Shown: piece after piece, positions 60,725 through 64,000 of the stretch
Layout: each line of letters opens with the position of its first letter
How positions within the stretch are numbered: position 1 is the stretch's first letter
NCBI GenBank assembly: GCA_963921935.1
Contig: OY998175.1
Location: forward strand, 153,069,309 to 153,133,308
DNA from: Galeruca laticollis
Lineage: Eukaryota > Arthropoda > Insecta > Coleoptera > Chrysomelidae
Direction of reading: 5' to 3'
DNA length: 64,000 nucleotides
Program-made: the position numbers and the translations under genes
The notes under the pieces: model-generated
The model's input: only the letters and a program-made list of their open reading frames with translations
The model's database searches: none
What the model was told of the DNA's origin: nothing

Positions 60725-62467
60725 ATGAACGTACACAGATTATTAGGGGATGAAATCGATCATGAATTATTGGTGCGTTCGTTGCCAATACAAAGAACGG
60801 TTCAGGAAAATAGGACGACCCTAAGATGAGCTTTACGGTTAGAGAAACAAGGGATGAATACCACTATTAACTGTGTTTTCTTAAAACCACATATTGAATA
60901 TGATATGTGTGACAGGAAGCTGGTAGATTTAGAGAATGACATCAAGAAATTTGATTTTTCAAATGCGGATAACGATTATAAGCGAATTCTGACTAGATTG
61001 ATTCATGTACAATCGCGTTTAAGAAGAGTTCCGCTAGGAAACTCCGAACAGGAGCATAGCAGAGTACATCTTTTATGTATATGTATGCAAGCCCTTGATC
61101 AGGTGTCCATTCTAAGAGAACAAGCGGAGTGTAACAAAACGAGGAATGAGGGGGAGTCAATAACCTACTCGAGAGCAATAACACTTACGCAGAGGGTAGT
61201 ATCATAGACGAGCCTAACCTCTTATTACCCGAAGTTGTGGGCGAAGAGGAAGTATCTCATATCGATCCTTCAATATCAGGTCAAGAACAAACTACTCAAC
61301 CATTACGGAGTCACATTGATCATTGTTATACCCTTCATAAGGGACCGGAAAACTCTGAAGCTGCTTATTCAGGAAGAGGGAGATATTCGTTTCCCGAACA
61401 CCCAGACGAGAATCACTTTCGGAATACTTATAGGTGGAATACAGTAAGATTTGACGAGGAGGAAGACTTACGGAGTTATATGGCAACATATGGAACAACA
61501 GTATGTGATAACGATACTATCAATACTCCAAGTCCCTTTTCCAACAATTTTACTTCACTTAACGTAGGTCACTCTACTCCGCTTGACCAAGGTTTGGGAG
61601 AAGGTTCACGACGAAGTGACAATTCATGGAAATATTTTGATATTTCCAGATGGAAAATCCAGTTTGATGGTCAATCAAGTGTAGCGAATTTCCTTGAGTG
61701 TGTGGAAGAGCTAAGAAAATCTCGTAATGTCCCGTCCGCTCAACTACTCAGGTCAGCTGCCGAACTTTTCACTAAGTATGCCCTCATATGGTATAGGACC
61801 CAGATGTTCGAAACTTGGGATCAACTTGTTAGCAAACTGAAGAAATATTTAACCATATGATTACGAATTTGACTTATGGGAAGAAATCCGTAGAAGAACT
61901 CAGGGATCTAAGGAGAAAGTGGTCACATATGTTTCTATGATGGAAAGTTTATTTGGAAGACTGGGAACAAACAAACCAGATGAAGTCACTAGGGTACAAA
62001 TGATACGCAGAAACTTACTACCTTATATTCAAACACAATTAGCGTTGGAAAAAATTTCTACCGTTACGAACTTATTGCGCCTCAGTAGAACAATAGAGGA
62101 GACACAAATTCGCACCGAACATTTCTGTCCGCCTCCAACTAATCTAAGACAACTTTTAGAGCCAGAGTTGGCTTACAAACGACCATTGACCTGTCCTTCG
62201 AATTTAAGAGTTCACTGCCAGTTCAACCAGCCAGCTTCTGCCGCGGTAGCCGAAACATCTACCGAAGTCAACACACTATCAGTTGAGACAAGTAACCGAA
62301 GTACTCCTACCTTGGCAACAGTTTGCTTTAATTGTAAAGAGGCAGGGCACCGATTCAAGAAGTGTCCCAAGCCGCGAAATTTGTTTTGTTTTCGTTGTGG
62401 CTATCAACAGGACACTGTGAACAATTGTCCCTCATGTTCAAAAAAAGGGAGAGGAGGACGACAATAG
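60725..62467 (+). pseudogene. gag: Gypsy element 5 Gag
   Basis: The ATG at 60725 opens MNVHRLLGDEIDHELLVRSL, interrupted by TGA at 60827-60829. The N-terminal part continues to 61207 (IKKFDFSNADNDYKRILTRL). A frameshift leads to 61237-61860: DISRWKIQFDGQSSVANFLE, LRKSRNVPSAQLLRSAAELF and ALIWYRTQMFETWDQL, the capsid region. Another frame, 61919-62467, gives KVVTYVSMMESLFGRLG-type sequence, LPYIQTQLALEKISTV and two zinc knuckles. CFNCKEAGHRFKKC is canonical; in CFRCGYQQDTVNNC the His is replaced by Asp. This two-knuckle Gag with a long N-terminal part is typical of one insect Gypsy group. Confidence 0.83.
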
Positions 62468-62539
62468 GTTGGGATGAGTCCTCCGTAAACCCTAACCCAA
62501 CCACGCTAGCTATCATCGATTATGTTCCATCCCATGCTA

Positions 62540-62980
62540 AGAATGATTCGCGACCCTACCTTAAAGTTGAGGTGTATGGTAAAATCGTTTTAGCCTTATT
62601 GGATTCTTGATCCGTAGTTGGGAGATATGGATGGGATCTCTTGAGAAATTCATGCAATCTGTACCTCCCGGTAATAAAAGAATGTACCGTTGCAAATGGA
62701 GAGTCTTGTGAAGTTATAGGAAGCGTTTATGTACCGGTAACTTTGAGCGAGAAGACAAAAATTTTTGAAATGTTAGTTGTTCCGTCTTTGCCACATTAAT
62801 TCATACTAGGGGTTGATTTTTGGCGCAAGATGCGTATTGTTCCTGATTTGTTTTCGGATCACTGGTCCTTTGGGAAGGACGATGAGTCAAATCAACTACT
62901 AGTTAACTCCATTCATTCCGCTGATCATTTGACTGGGGCTCAGCGTCAAAGGTTAAGTGAACTGGTGAGAAAAAACGTTT
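62540..62980 (+). pseudogene. pol: Gypsy element 5 protease region
   Basis: Reads YLKVEVYGKIVLALLDS followed by TGA at 62608-62610 and SVVGRYGW. The stop stands where the Gly of the DSG active site belongs. It continues VANGESCEVIGSVYVPVTL and FEMLVVPSLPH, then TAA at 62798-62800, then FILGVDFWRKM, the conserved end of the protease. Linker residues lead to RT. Confidence 0.8.
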
Positions 62981-62986
62981 TCAACT

Positions 62987-64000
62987 ATGGGCGATAAACT
63001 TGGATGTACCTCTGTAGTACAACATGAGATTAAGACTAATCACCCTCCCATCAAGCAACGTCACTATCCCTTAAGTCCTGCTATGCAAAAATATGTAAAC
63101 CAGGAGCTGGAACAAATGTTAGCCGATGGAATTATAGAACCTTCAACTTCTCCGTGGCGTCACCTATCGTTTTGGTCCAGAAGCCGGACGGATGCTACAG
63201 ATTTTGCGTGAACTATAAGAAGTTGAATGAAGTAAGTATACCGGACGCCTATCCAATACCTTTTATGGAAGCAACACTGACAAAACTACGAGACGCTAGG
63301 TATCTAACTACTTTGGACATTAAAAGTGCTTACTGGCAGATACCACTTGATGAAGAATCCAGACCACTGACTGCTTTTGTAGTTCCGACCAGAGGATTAT
63401 TTCAATGGAAACGAATGCCTTTTGGTTTGCACTCTGCAGCAGCTACGTGGCAGTGATTCATTGATACGGTTGTAGGTTTTGATCTCGAGCAGTATGTTTT
63501 CGTGTATCTTGATGATGTCATCGTGTGTACCCCTACGTATGAAAAACACTTTGAGGTACTCAAAGAAGTTCTATCCAGAATTAGCAAAGCAGGTATAACT
63601 CTTAATTCTACCAAATGTAACTTTTGTGTTCCGGAGCTAAAATATCTCGGGTACGTGGTCAATGCGAATGGATTGATGGTTGATCCAGGGAAGGTCGAAG
63701 CAGTAGTTAAGATACTACCTCCCTTGAATACAACCGAAGTTAGACGTTTTGTAGGACTAGCGTCATGGTACAGACGTTTCGTTCCTAATTTCGCCACATT
63801 AGTTTCTCCTTTAACAGCACTTATAAGGAAGAATCAATCGTTTGTCTGGGATGAAAAATGCCAGCAAGCATTCGATTCTTTGAAAGAACAGCTGATATCA
63901 GCGCCAACATTAGTATGTCCTAACTACGATTTACCTTTTACGGTCCAAACCGATGCCAGTGACTATGGACTCGGTGCCGTTTTGACTCAGGTCCAAGACG
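62987..64000 (+). pseudogene. pol: Gypsy element 5 reverse transcriptase and start of RNase H
   Basis: RT begins VVQHEIKTNHPPIKQRHYPL, ADGIIEPSTSPW. After a frameshift near 63155 come SPIVLVQKPDGCYRFCVNYK, IPDAYPIPFMEATL, TTLDIKSAYWQIPLDEESRP (first catalytic Asp) and MPFGLHSAAATWQ. A TGA at 63454-63456 stands where Arg is expected. The frame then reads on openly to the window edge: FVYLDDVIVCTPTY (YLDD), LKYLGYVVNANGL, VRRFVGLASWYRRFVPNFAT and FVWDEKCQQAFDSLK. It enters RNase H at FTVQTDASDYGLGAVLTQ. Apart from one stop and one frameshift the domain is complete. Confidence 0.9.

Larger units (their letters stand above)
59397..64000 (+). mobile_element. Ty3/Gypsy element 5, 5' part
   Basis: A 5' LTR, a primer-binding site, Gag, protease and RT follow in order on the plus strand. 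The window ends at the beginning of RNase H, so integrase and the 3' LTR are outside. Several single-base stop codons and frameshifts interrupt Gag and Pol. Confidence 0.87.

Overview
The window comes from an animal nuclear genome, most likely an insect and plausibly a beetle. The evidence is the mix of transposon lineages: BEL/Pao, several Ty3/Gypsy families, RTE-, CR1/Jockey- and I-like LINEs, a Penelope-like element, a DD41D mariner, a DD82E (Sailor-type) Tc1/mariner relative, a hAT/ZMYM1-like transposase and a Crypton-like recombinase. GT-AG introns, an AT-rich background and (TA)n runs fit this. The species cannot be named from the sequence. I see no complete host protein-coding gene, no rRNA, no CRISPR and no bacterial-style operon. 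Nearly every recognisable coding stretch belongs to a mobile element, and most are broken by stops, frameshifts or nested insertions.

Layout: 1-2.0 kb, 5' part of a BEL/Pao element (minus). 2551-4578, a mariner with TIRs over 400 bp. 4.85-7.15 kb, a hAT/ZMYM1-like pseudogene (minus). 7.2-7.5 kb, a DD82E-type transposase fragment. 9.6-11.5 kb, palindromes and foldback repeats separated by TA runs. 11.5-13.1 kb, a 5'-truncated RTE LINE (minus). 13211-24273, Gypsy element 1 (TSD ATTAT), carrying a foldback complex of about 4.75 kb (which itself holds a solo LTR) and a DD82E transposon inside its 3' LTR. 24346-28957, Gypsy element 2 (TSD GTGAC) with a Harbinger-like MITE inside gag. 29.3-31.4 kb, a Penelope-like element (minus). 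33.3-36.5 kb, a CR1/Jockey-like LINE (minus) split by an unclassified insertion. 37580-44139, Gypsy element 3 (minus, TSD ATAT). 45.5-47.8 kb, Gypsy element 4. 48.2-55.1 kb, a LINE whose YADD motif was the target of a 5.26 kb I-like LINE with a 13-bp TSD. 55-59.4 kb, sparse sequence with a SINE-like piece, a tRNA-like sequence and a Crypton-like exon. 59397-64000, Gypsy element 5, running off the right edge.

The most interesting system is Gypsy element 3. Its Gag starts with a SAP-like domain followed by a heptad-rich repeat array. Its Pol, after a canonical integrase, continues in the same frame into an OARD1/TARG1-like macro (ADP-ribose) domain and a CCCH zinc finger, and ends inside the 3' LTR. 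This looks like a retrotransposon that captured an ADP-ribose-processing module. Also notable are modules of about 1 kb built from about 173-bp tandem repeats and arranged as a 2.1 kb near-palindrome, and nested insertions whose order can be read from their target-site duplications.
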